Positions 43,639-52,475 of a stretch of DNA of 64,000 bases are shown here, one piece after another. The position numbers were made by a program, and so were the translations under genes. The DNA lies in contig NZ_JAGIOH010000001.1 in NCBI RefSeq assembly GCF_017876625.1, positions 7,275,501 through 7,339,500 on the forward strand, given 5' to 3'. Every line of letters begins with the position of its first letter. The first letter of the stretch is position 1. A model generated the notes under the pieces. That model had not been told where the DNA came from and ran no database searches. It worked only from the letters and a program-made list of their open reading frames with translations. This stretch comes from Streptomyces syringium. Its GTDB lineage: Bacteria > Actinomycetota > Actinomycetes > Streptomycetales > Streptomycetaceae.

Positions 43639-45156
43639 TCAGTGGATCCGCCGGTCGTGGCCGGTCCAGTAGGGCTCCCTGAGCCGGCCCTTCTGGACCT
43701 TGCCGTTGCTGGTGCGGGGCAGGGTCTCGCGGAAGTCCACCGAGGTGGGCGCCTTGTACCGGGCCAGCCGCTGTTTGCAGTAGGAGATGATCTCCTCCTC
43801 GGTGGCACGGACTCCGGCGGCGGGTACGACCAGCGCCTTGACGGTCTCGCCCCACCGCTCGTCCGGCACCCCGATGACGGCCACCTCGGCGACCGCGGGA
43901 TGGCTCAGGAGGCAGTCCTCCACCTCCACCGAGGACACGCTCTCCCCGCCCGTGACGATGACGTCCTTCACCCGGTCCGACAGCACCAGGTGCCCCTCGT
44001 CGTCGAAGGAACCCACATCGCCGGTGTGGAACCAGCCGTCCCGCACCGCGGCCGCGTCGGCCTGCTCGTCCCGCCAGTAGCTGTCCAGCACCATGTTCGA
44101 GCGTGCCAGCACCTCGCCCCGCGGCCCGGACGTGAGCCGCACGCCCAGGGCCGGCGCGCCCGCCCTCGTCAGCCCCCCGGACCCGGGGGCGTCCGGCAGG
44201 CGCCGGTTGAAGGTGAGCAGCGTCGTCTCGGTCAGGCCGTAGACCTGGAGGAACTCCCAGCCCAGCTCGTTCTCCACCTGGGAGACCAGCCGCTCGCTGA
44301 CCGGGGCGCCCGCGCAGACCACGCGCATCCGCCCGCGCCCGGGGATCTCCCCGGGCCAGTTCCGCGCCGCCTGGATCACCGAGTCCCACACGGCGGGAGC
44401 GCCGAACGCGAGGGTCACCCCGTGCTCCTCGACGCGGCGCAGGATCTCCGTGCCGTCGATCCGGCGCAGCAGCACCTGCTTCGCGCCCAGCCCGGCGAGG
44501 AGGAAGGGCACGCCCCAGCCGTTGCAGTGGAAGGTGGGCAGGGTGTGGAGGTAGACGTCTCCCTCCCATATCCGGGCGTGGACACCGAAGGTCATCGCGT
44601 TGAGCCAGATGCTGCGGTGGGTCAGCGCGACACCCTTGGGGCGGGCGGAGGTGCCCGAGGTGTAGTTGATGGTCGCGACCGCGTTCTCGTCCGGCTGTGA
44701 CCAGGGGCGGGGGGCGACGTCGAACCGCATGACCTCCGTTTCGGTCTGCTCGCCGAGGACGAACCGCTTCGGCACGTCGACCGAGCCCAGTACGGCCTCG
44801 ACGTCGGGATCGACGAACACGACCGAGGCGTCGCACTGGCGCAGGATGTAGGAGATCTCCTCGGGAGTGAGCCGGTAGTTCACCGGCACGCAGATCCGGC
44901 CGCTCGCCGGGACCGCGTAGAGCAGCTCCAGCAGCCGGGCCGAGTTGGCGGTGACGACGGCGACCCGCTCGCCCTCGCCGATCCCCAAGGCGTCCAGGCC
45001 GGCCTGCCAGGCCCGGACGCGCCGCGACGTCTCGCCGTACGTGGCGGTGGGCAGCACGGCGGCCGGCTGGTGCGGCTCGTCGACCAGAGAGGTGCGGTCG
45101 GCGGCGGTCGCCTCGGCGCGATCGAGGAAGTCGGCCAGGGTGAGCGGAACGAACAT
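43639..45156 (-). CDS. aurE: Aryl/acyl-CoA ligase (AurE-like)
   Basis: A 505-aa ANL-superfamily ligase. P-loop INYTSGTSARPKGVALTH (about 165-182), LPTFHCNGWG, the A5-like VYGLTETTL, the hinge LSDRVKDVIVTGGESVSSVEVED and the catalytic Lys in TSNGKVQKG near the C-terminus are all intact. ATG 45156 has GGAGG at seven bases; the longer frame to 45333 is not needed. In aureothin-type clusters this enzyme is expected to activate p-nitrobenzoate as starter for the PKS; specificity cannot be read here by eye. It is divergent from aurF, sharing a 363-bp promoter region. Confidence 0.85.
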   Translation of the reverse strand: MFVPLTLADFLDRAEATAADRTSLVDEPHQPAAVLPTATYGETSRRVRAWQAGLDALGIGEGERVAVVTANSARLLELLYAVPASGRICVPVNYRLTPEEISYILRQCDASVVFVDPDVEAVLGSVDVPKRFVLGEQTETEVMRFDVAPRPWSQPDENAVATINYTSGTSARPKGVALTHRSIWLNAMTFGVHARIWEGDVYLHTLPTFHCNGWGVPFLLAGLGAKQVLLRRIDGTEILRRVEEHGVTLAFGAPAVWDSVIQAARNWPGEIPGRGRMRVVCAGAPVSERLVSQVENELGWEFLQVYGLTETTLLTFNRRLPDAPGSGGLTRAGAPALGVRLTSGPRGEVLARSNMVLDSYWRDEQADAAAVRDGWFHTGDVGSFDDEGHLVLSDRVKDVIVTGGESVSSVEVEDCLLSHPAVAEVAVIGVPDERWGETVKALVVPAAGVRATEEEIISYCKQRLARYKAPTSVDFRETLPRTSNGKVQKGRLREPYWTGHDRRIH

Positions 45157-45318
45157 CAGGTGTCCTCCGACGGAAGTACCGGGAGAGAGGGCGAGTCGAC
45201 GGGCGCGGTGTGCACCCCCTGCGCGGCGGACGCTCCGGTCGTCCGAGGCCGCGCCATCGCGTCGGTCGCCCATATTGGCACTCCCGGTCCTCATCCAGAA
45301 AGCCTCGATCTGCCGCAG

Positions 45319-45361
45319 CCAAGTTGTGTTCAAGAAACCATCAAGAGCGGTCGGCGACGAT
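45319..45361 (+). promoter_or_regulatory. SARP-type triple 11-bp repeat in the aurE-aurF promoter region
   Basis: CCAAGTT (45319-45325), TCAAGAA (45330-45336) and TCAAGAG (45341-45347) recur exactly every 11 bp. The last ends 8 bp before GACGAT (45356-45361), an acceptable -10 box reading towards aurF. The arrangement is the same as that found at lanA. The rest of the 45157-45519 gap shows no gene; a separate promoter for aurE was not identified. Confidence 0.7.
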
Positions 45362-45519
45362 GCGACGGCACTGCGGGGTGCCCACCCATCCAGCCACCCA
45401 TCCGGCCACCCGTGCGGCCCTCACGCACCACGCACCGGATGGGCCCCGGACGTACCGGGGGCGGCTGGTTCCCCATGGGGCCCGCAGTGGTTCACGGGCA
45501 ACGAGGTCGGGAGAGATGG

Positions 45520-46536
45520 ATGCGAGACGAGGAGCCGGGCTCGGTGACCACCTGGGCCGCCCGAGGATGGGCCGAGGAGGACAGCATCGGCAGCGCCACC
45601 CTGCGCGGACTGGTACGCGCCTGGCCGCGCCGGGCGGCGGTGACGAACAAGGCGGAGGTCCTGGACGAACCGGCCCCCTACGACCCGCTGGTGCCGGACT
45701 ACCCACTGGAGATCGTGCCGTTCGCCGAGCACCCCCTCTTCCTCGCCGCCGAACCGCAAGCGCGGCAGCGGGTGCTGACGGGCCTGTGGATCGGCTACAA
45801 CGAGCGCGTCATCGCCACCGAACAACTCGTCGCCGAGCCCGCCTTCGACGTCGTCATGCACGGGGTGTTCCCGGGAAGCGACGCCCCACTGATCCGCAAG
45901 AGCGTGCAGCAGTCCCTCGTGGACGAGAGCTTCCACACCTACATGCACATGCTCGCCATCGACCGCACCCGGGAACTGCGCCGGGTGCGCGAACGGCCGG
46001 CCCAGCTCGAACTCGTCACCTACCGACGGCTGCGCCGCACCCTGGCGGAGATGCCGGAGAAGTGGGAACGGGACATCGCCGTCCTGGTCTGGGGCGCGGT
46101 GGCCGAGACCTGCATCAACGCCCTGCTGGCCCTGCTCGCCCGGGACGTCACGATCCAGCCCATGCACTCCTTGATCACCACCTTGCACCTGCGGGACGAG
46201 ACGGCACACGGCTCGATCGTCATCGAGGTCGTCCGGGAGCTGTACGCCCGGATGAACGCCGAGCAGCGCCGCACCCTCGTGCGGTGTCTGCCGCTGGCCC
46301 TGGAGGCGTTCGCCGAGCAGGACCTCGCCACGCTGCGGCTGGAACTGAACGCCGCGGGGATCCGCGGCGCGGACGAGATCGTCGGCGACCTGCGGGCGAC
46401 GACCGGCGGAAAGCGCCTCGTCCGCGACTTCTCCGGCGCCCGGCGGATGGTCGAACAACTGGAGCTGGCCGAGGAGGTCGACTTCGACTTCCCGGAGCGG
46501 CCCGAGTGGTCGCCCGGCGCGGGAACCCCGCGTTGA
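45520..46536 (+). CDS. aurF: p-Aminobenzoate N-oxygenase (AurF-like, di-iron)
   Basis: A 338-aa di-iron oxygenase, matching the AurF size of about 336. All seven metal-ligand positions of AurF can be found by spacing: Glu in NERVIATEQL, Glu and His in VDESFHTYMH, Glu in VAETCIN, then His-x3-Glu-x2-His in TLHLRDETAHGS. The family oxidises the amino group of p-aminobenzoate stepwise to the nitro group, giving p-nitrobenzoate, the starter unit of aureothin and spectinabilin. ATG 45520 has GGGAG at about ten bases. It is the first gene of the plus-strand biosynthetic operon and lies directly behind a SARP-type repeat array. Its substrate is supplied by the ADC synthase encoded downstream. Confidence 0.92.
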   Translation: MRDEEPGSVTTWAARGWAEEDSIGSATLRGLVRAWPRRAAVTNKAEVLDEPAPYDPLVPDYPLEIVPFAEHPLFLAAEPQARQRVLTGLWIGYNERVIATEQLVAEPAFDVVMHGVFPGSDAPLIRKSVQQSLVDESFHTYMHMLAIDRTRELRRVRERPAQLELVTYRRLRRTLAEMPEKWERDIAVLVWGAVAETCINALLALLARDVTIQPMHSLITTLHLRDETAHGSIVIEVVRELYARMNAEQRRTLVRCLPLALEAFAEQDLATLRLELNAAGIRGADEIVGDLRATTGGKRLVRDFSGARRMVEQLELAEEVDFDFPERPEWSPGAGTPR

Positions 46537-46648
46537 CGCCGACGCCCCGGGCCCCCGGTGATCCACGGCACGGCGGTGGAGAACCGGCTTCGCGCCGCGC
46601 AGCAGCAGCACACGTACACGGCCGCCTCACCCTGTCAGGAAGGAAGCG

Positions 46649-49600
46649 ATGATGGAGCTGCACGAGGGAGGCGACCGGCCGCTCCACCAGCGGCTGGCGA
46701 CCGCCGGGGAGGCGGAGCGACACCGTCTGCTGATGGACCTGATCCGCACCCACGTCTCCACCGCCGCGAACGGCACCGGCCCGGTGTCGCTCGACGCCCA
46801 CCGGGCCTTCGGTGAGCAGGGGATCCGTGGACGCGCCGCCGCGGCGTTGCGGGAGCGGCTGTGCGAGGAGACGGGCATCGCGCTCCCCGCGACCGTCGTC
46901 TTCGACTACCCGACCCCCCACGCGCTGGCCGGGCACATCAGCGGCCTGCTGGCCGGCGGGGGTGCCGCCCCCGAACCCACCACCGGTCCGGGCGGTGCGG
47001 CCGTGGACGAGCCGATCGCCATCGTCGGCATGGGCTGCCGACTGCCCGGCGGGGTCCGCTCACCGGACGACCTGTGGGAGCTCGTGCGCTCCGAGACGGA
47101 CGCGATCTCCGAGTTCCCCGAGGACCGCGGCTGGGACGTCGAGTACCACCCGGACCCCGACCACCTGGGCACGACGGTCACCCGGCACGCCGGTTTCCTC
47201 TACGACGCGGCCGACTTCGACGCGGACTTCTTCGCGATCAGCCCCGGCGAGGCGGTGACGATCGACCCCCAGCACCGGCTGCTGCTGGAGACCGCGTGGG
47301 AGGCGATCGAAGGCGCCCGGCTCGACCCGACCACGCTGCGCGGCAGCCGGACCGGTGTCTTCGTCGGCCTCATGTACAGCGAGTACGGAGCCCGGATCCG
47401 GCAGGTACCGCCGAGCGCCGAGGGCTACCGCGTCGTGGGCAGCATGCCCAGCGTGGCCTCGGGCCGCCTCGCCTACACCTTCGGCTTCGAAGGCCCCGCG
47501 GTCACCGTCGACACCGCCTGCTCGTCCTCCCTGGTGGCGATCCACCTCGCGGCCGAGTCGCTGCGCAAGGGCGAGTGCACGCTGGCCCTGGCCGGTGGCG
47601 CCACCGTGATGTCCACGCCCTGGGGCTACGTCGAGTTCAGCCGGCAGCGCGGTCTGGCACCGGACGGACGGGCCCGGTCGTTCTCGGCGGACGCCGCCGG
47701 CAGCAGCTGGTCGGAGGGCGTGGGCGTGCTCGCCCTGGAGCGGCTGTCCGACGCGCGGCGCAACGGCCACCGCGTGCTCGCCGTGCTGCGCGGCTCGGCC
47801 GTCAACCAGGACGGCGCGTCGAACGGTCTGACGGCGCCGAACGGCCCGGCCCAGCAGCAGGTGATCCGTCAGGCACTCGCCAACGCCGGCCTGTCCACGG
47901 CGGACGTCGACGTCGTGGACGCCCACGGCGCCGGCACCCGGCTGGGCGACCCGATCGAGGCCCAGGCGCTGCTGGCCACCTACGGCCGGGACCGGCCGGC
48001 GGACCGGCCGCTGTGGCTGGGCTCGCTGAAGTCCAACATCGGCCACACCCAGGCCGCGGCCGGCGTCTCGGGTGTGATCAAGATGGTGATGGCGCTCCGG
48101 CACGGGACGCTGCCGCGCAGCCTGCACATCAGCGAGCCGACCCCCATGGTGGACTGGTCCTCCGGCGCGGTGCGGCTGCTGACCGAGGCCCGGCCCTGGC
48201 CGGAGACCGACCGGCCGCGCCGGGCGGGCGTCTCCTCGTTCGGAGTGGGCGGCACGAACTCCCACTTCATCCTGGAGCAGGCGGAGCCGGAGGCCGAACC
48301 GCCGCGTGCGGCCCTGCCCGCGTCCGACGAGGACGGCGACGGCCGTCCCCTGCCGTGGCTGGTCTCGGGGCGCGGACCGGCGGGCCTGCGGGCCCAGGCC
48401 CGGCGGATCCACGACTTCCTCAAGGCCCACCCCGAGACCCCGGACGCCGACGTCGCGTACTCCTTGGCGACCACGCGGGCGGCGCTGCCGGACCGGGCCG
48501 TCGTGGTGGCCGGGGACCGCACCGAGGCCATGGCGCGCCTGGCCGGCCTCGCCGACGGGGAACCCGGCGACGCCGACGCCCACGTGGCATCCGGCTCCGC
48601 CGCGACCCGTGACCGCCTCGCCTTCGTGTTCCCCGGACAGGGCTCCCAGTGGCCGGGGATGGCGGCCGAACTCATGAACACCTCACGGGTGTTCCGCGAG
48701 TCGATCGAAGCCTGCGCCGACAGCCTCGCCCCGCACACCGACTGGTCGCTGACGAAGGCCCTGCAGGGCAAGTCCGGCGCACCGTCCCTGGACCGCGTCG
48801 ACGTCGTGCAGCCGGCGCTGTTCGCCGTGATGGTCTCCCTCGCCGCGCTGTGGCGGTCCTTCGGGGTGGAGCCCTCCGCGGTCATCGGGCACTCGCAGGG
48901 CGAGATGGCCGCGGCCCACGTCGCCGGCGCGCTCTCCCTGGACGACGCGGCCCGCATCGTGGCCGTACGCAGCCGCGCCATCCGGGTGCTGTCGGGGCGG
49001 GGCGGGATGGTCTCCGTCGCCGCCCCCGTCGACCAGGTGCTGCGCAGCATCGAGCCGTGGGGCGGCGCCGTGTCGGTCGCGGCGGTCAACGGACCGCGGT
49101 CCGTCGTCATCTCCGGCGACCCCGTGGCGCTGGAGGAGGCCATGGCGGCGTTCACCGCCGACGGTGTGCGCACCCGGCGGATACCGGTGGACTACGCCTC
49201 GCACTCGGCGCAGGTCGAGGAGATCCGCGAGACCCTCCTGACGGAGCTGGCCGGAATCCGGCCGCGGCAGGCGAGCGTGCCGTTCTACTCGACGGTGTCC
49301 GGTGAGCCCATCGACACCACGGTCCTCGACGCCGAGTACTGGGTGACCAACCTCCGCGAGACCGTCCAGTTCGACCGCACCGTCCGCCGTCTGCTCGCCG
49401 ACGGCCACACCGGCTTCGCCGAGATGAGCCCGCACCCCGTGCTCACCGTCGGCATCCAGGAGACCGCCGACGACGTGGAAGCCGACGGCGTCCTGACCCT
49501 CGAATCGCTGCGGCGCAACGAGGGCGGCACGGCACGGCTGCTGACCGCGGTCGGCGAGGCCCACGTCCACGGGATCGCCGTCGACTGGTCGCAGGCCTTC

Positions 49601-52441
49601 GACCACGCCGACCCCCGCCCGGTGGACCTGCCGACCTACGCCTTCCAACGGCGCCGCTACTGGCTGGAGGACGCGGCCCCGCCGCAGGCGGACATGGCCG
49701 CCGCCGGCCTGGACGGCGTCGACCACCCCCTGCTGGGCGCCGCCGTCCCCCTGGCGGACGGGACCGGCGGGATGCTGTTCACCGGAAGCCTGTCCGCACG
49801 GTCCCACCCCTGGCTCGCCGACCACGGCGTCGCCGACGTCCTCGTCGTGCCCGGTACGGCGCTCGTCGAACTGGCCCTGCACGCCGGCGCACTGACGGGC
49901 TGCGAGACGCTGGAGGAGCTGGTCCTCCAGGCTCCGCTGATCCTGCCGGAACAGGGCACGGTCCGTGTCCAGCTGTCCCTCGGCGGGCCGGACGCGTCCG
50001 GACGGCGCGCTGTCACCCTGCACTCCCGGGCGAGCGACGCGGGCGTCGACGAACCGTGGACCCTGCACGCCGACGGCACCCTGGCGCCCGGTGAGCCCGC
50101 CGCCGACGACCTCCCGCGGTCCTGGCCGCCCACCGGCGCCGAGGAGGTCGAACTCGACGACTGCTACCGCCGGCTGGCCAAGAGCGGACTGCACTACGGC
50201 GGCGCCTTCCAGGGACTCAAGCGCTGCTGGCGCCTCGACGAGGACATCTACGTGGAGGTCGAGCTCCCGGAGAGCGGCGGCGACGCCACCCCCTACGGAC
50301 TGCACCCCGCCCTGTTCGACGCGGCGCTGCACGCCGCCGCGTTCGTCGGACTGCCCTCCGCGGCCCCGGACGACGCCGTGACCCGGCTGCCGTTCTCCTG
50401 GAGCGGCGTCGCCCTGCACGCCGCCGGCGCCGACCGGCTGCGGGCCCGGATCCGCTTCACCGGACCCGACTCGCTGTCCGTCACCGCCACGGACCCCACC
50501 GGACGCCCCGTCCTGACCGTCGGCACCCTCGGGATGCGCCCGGTGACCGCCGAGGCCCTGCACCGGGCCGCCGCCTCCGCCGGCACCTCGCTGCTCCGCC
50601 TGGAGTGGCGGCCGACGACACGGCCCGAACCCCGCGCCACCGACACGACGCGCTGGGCCTGGATCGGCACCGAAGCCGCCGACGCGGAGCGCGCCCTCGC
50701 GCCCCGGGGCATCCGCCACGAGCAGCACACCGCTCTCGCGACCCTGCGGGCGGGCCTGGACGCCGGCGGCGACGCGCCCGACGTCGTCGTCCTCGCGCAG
50801 CCCGCCACGGCCAGGGACACCGACCTGGCCACCGCGGCCCACCAGGCCGTCCACCGGGTACTGGCCGCCGTGCAGGAGTGGCTGGCCGACGACCGGCTGG
50901 CGGGCTCCCGCCTCGTGGTGCTCACGCGCGGCGCGGTCGCGCCCACGCCCGGTTCCGTGCCCGACCCCGCCCTCGCCGCGGTGTGGGGGCTGGTGGCCTC
51001 GGCCCAGTCCGAGAACCCGGACCGCATCACCCTGGTGGACCTCGACGCACACGAGGCGTCCCTGCCCGCCCTCCCCCTGGCCGTGGACAGCGGCGAGGCC
51101 CGGATCGCGGTGCGCGACGGCTCCTTCCTGACCCCCCAGCTGGCGCGGGTCGCGCCGGCGGCCGCCCACGGCGCCCCGCTCTGGCGGGCCGACGGGACGG
51201 TGCTGGTGACGGGCGGCCTCGGGGTGCTCGGCCGGATGCTGGTCCGGCACGTGGTGGTCTCGCACGGCGTCCGGCACCTCGTGGCCGTGTCCCGCTCGGG
51301 GGCCTCCGGTGAGGGCGTGGCCTCCTTCGTGGACGAGCTGCGCGCCGAAGGCGCCGAGCTGCGCATCGTCACGGGAGACGCGGCGGACCGCGCGGTGCTG
51401 GAAGGCGCGCTGGCGACGATGGAGGCAGAGCACCCGCTCACGGCCGTGGTCCACATGGCCGGCGTCCTGGACGACGGCGTGCTGGGATCGCTGACACCCG
51501 AGCGCGTCGACCGCGTGCTGCGTCCGAAGGTGGACGCGGCCTGGCACCTGCACGAGCTCACCGCAGGATCCGATGTGCCGCTCTTCGTGTTCTCCTCGGT
51601 GTCCAGCGTGCTGGGGACCGCCGGACAAGGCGGTTACGCGGCGGCGAACGCGTTCGTCGACGCGCTGGTGGAGCACCGCCGCGGCGCGGGCTCACCCGGT
51701 GTGTCGATGGGCTGGGGACTGTGGGAAGCGAAGTCGGGGCTGACGGGCACCCTGGGCGAGACGGACATGCGGCGCATCGCCCGCTCCGGTGTCCGGCCGC
51801 TCTCCGACGACCAGGGCCTCGCCCTGTTCGACCTCGCCCGCGCCACCGACGCCCCCGTCGTCTTCCCCCTGCACCTCGACACCGCGGCCCTCGGCAGCGG
51901 CGACACCGAGAACATCCCGCCCCTGCTGCGCGGCCTGGCCCGTACCCCGGTCCGGCGCGCCACCGTCCGCACCGAGGACGAGCCCGGCGGCGGCGACGAC
52001 CTGGCCGCCCGCCTCGCCCGCCTCCCGGAGGCCGAACAGGACGCCCAACTGCTCACCCTGGTCCGCGGCCACGTCGCGGCCGTCCTCGGATACGACGACC
52101 CGCGGACCGTCGGTGAGCGGCGCGCGTTCGTCGAGATCGGCTTCGACTCCCTGCGCGCCCTGCAACTGCGCAACCGCCTCAACAGCGCCACGGGGCTGCG
52201 CCTGCCGGCCACGCTGGTCTTCGACCACCCCACCCCCGACGCGCTCCGCGGGCATCTGCGCACGCTGCTCCTGCCCGACGCGCCGTCGGCGCGGGACACC
52301 GGGCGCGGGACAGTGGCGGACGCGGTCGCTGCGGACCCCGGCCCGGAGCCGGGCAGGGGCGACGAGGCCATCGAGCAGCTCCGCTCGGCGGCCTCCCTGG
52401 AAGAAGTCTTCGACTTCATCGACGACCAGCTCGGCGAGTAG
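46649..52441 (+). CDS. aurA: Type I PKS, single module with N-terminal ACP-like domain (AurA-like)
   Basis: A 1930-aa PKS. Order: ACP-like (14-105), KS (120-545, active Cys in TACSSSL about 290), AT (655-960), DH (about 1024-1225), KR (about 1510-1700), ACP (about 1800-1880, Ser in GFDSL). The AT has GHSQGE and YASH, the methylmalonyl signature. The KR has TGGLGVLG and an LDD motif (B-type) with catalytic Ser and Tyr. In the N-terminal ACP-like domain the phosphopantetheine site GxDS reads GIRGR (about residues 56-60), so it has no attachment Ser. The DH HxxxGxxxxP motif reads HGVADVLVVP, with Gly replaced by Asp. In aureothin assembly this module acts twice on the nitrobenzoyl starter; iteration here is inferred. 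Confidence 0.92.
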   Translation: MMELHEGGDRPLHQRLATAGEAERHRLLMDLIRTHVSTAANGTGPVSLDAHRAFGEQGIRGRAAAALRERLCEETGIALPATVVFDYPTPHALAGHISGLLAGGGAAPEPTTGPGGAAVDEPIAIVGMGCRLPGGVRSPDDLWELVRSETDAISEFPEDRGWDVEYHPDPDHLGTTVTRHAGFLYDAADFDADFFAISPGEAVTIDPQHRLLLETAWEAIEGARLDPTTLRGSRTGVFVGLMYSEYGARIRQVPPSAEGYRVVGSMPSVASGRLAYTFGFEGPAVTVDTACSSSLVAIHLAAESLRKGECTLALAGGATVMSTPWGYVEFSRQRGLAPDGRARSFSADAAGSSWSEGVGVLALERLSDARRNGHRVLAVLRGSAVNQDGASNGLTAPNGPAQQQVIRQALANAGLSTADVDVVDAHGAGTRLGDPIEAQALLATYGRDRPADRPLWLGSLKSNIGHTQAAAGVSGVIKMVMALRHGTLPRSLHISEPTPMVDWSSGAVRLLTEARPWPETDRPRRAGVSSFGVGGTNSHFILEQAEPEAEPPRAALPASDEDGDGRPLPWLVSGRGPAGLRAQARRIHDFLKAHPETPDADVAYSLATTRAALPDRAVVVAGDRTEAMARLAGLADGEPGDADAHVASGSAATRDRLAFVFPGQGSQWPGMAAELMNTSRVFRESIEACADSLAPHTDWSLTKALQGKSGAPSLDRVDVVQPALFAVMVSLAALWRSFGVEPSAVIGHSQGEMAAAHVAGALSLDDAARIVAVRSRAIRVLSGRGGMVSVAAPVDQVLRSIEPWGGAVSVAAVNGPRSVVISGDPVALEEAMAAFTADGVRTRRIPVDYASHSAQVEEIRETLLTELAGIRPRQASVPFYSTVSGEPIDTTVLDAEYWVTNLRETVQFDRTVRRLLADGHTGFAEMSPHPVLTVGIQETADDVEADGVLTLESLRRNEGGTARLLTAVGEAHVHGIAVDWSQAFDHADPRPVDLPTYAFQRRRYWLEDAAPPQADMAAAGLDGVDHPLLGAAVPLADGTGGMLFTGSLSARSHPWLADHGVADVLVVPGTALVELALHAGALTGCETLEELVLQAPLILPEQGTVRVQLSLGGPDASGRRAVTLHSRASDAGVDEPWTLHADGTLAPGEPAADDLPRSWPPTGAEEVELDDCYRRLAKSGLHYGGAFQGLKRCWRLDEDIYVEVELPESGGDATPYGLHPALFDAALHAAAFVGLPSAAPDDAVTRLPFSWSGVALHAAGADRLRARIRFTGPDSLSVTATDPTGRPVLTVGTLGMRPVTAEALHRAAASAGTSLLRLEWRPTTRPEPRATDTTRWAWIGTEAADAERALAPRGIRHEQHTALATLRAGLDAGGDAPDVVVLAQPATARDTDLATAAHQAVHRVLAAVQEWLADDRLAGSRLVVLTRGAVAPTPGSVPDPALAAVWGLVASAQSENPDRITLVDLDAHEASLPALPLAVDSGEARIAVRDGSFLTPQLARVAPAAAHGAPLWRADGTVLVTGGLGVLGRMLVRHVVVSHGVRHLVAVSRSGASGEGVASFVDELRAEGAELRIVTGDAADRAVLEGALATMEAEHPLTAVVHMAGVLDDGVLGSLTPERVDRVLRPKVDAAWHLHELTAGSDVPLFVFSSVSSVLGTAGQGGYAAANAFVDALVEHRRGAGSPGVSMGWGLWEAKSGLTGTLGETDMRRIARSGVRPLSDDQGLALFDLARATDAPVVFPLHLDTAALGSGDTENIPPLLRGLARTPVRRATVRTEDEPGGGDDLAARLARLPEAEQDAQLLTLVRGHVAAVLGYDDPRTVGERRAFVEIGFDSLRALQLRNRLNSATGLRLPATLVFDHPTPDALRGHLRTLLLPDAPSARDTGRGTVADAVAADPGPEPGRGDEAIEQLRSAASLEEVFDFIDDQLGE

Positions 52442-52475
52442 CCGACCCCGCCCGCACCCGACAGGGAGGCGCTCG

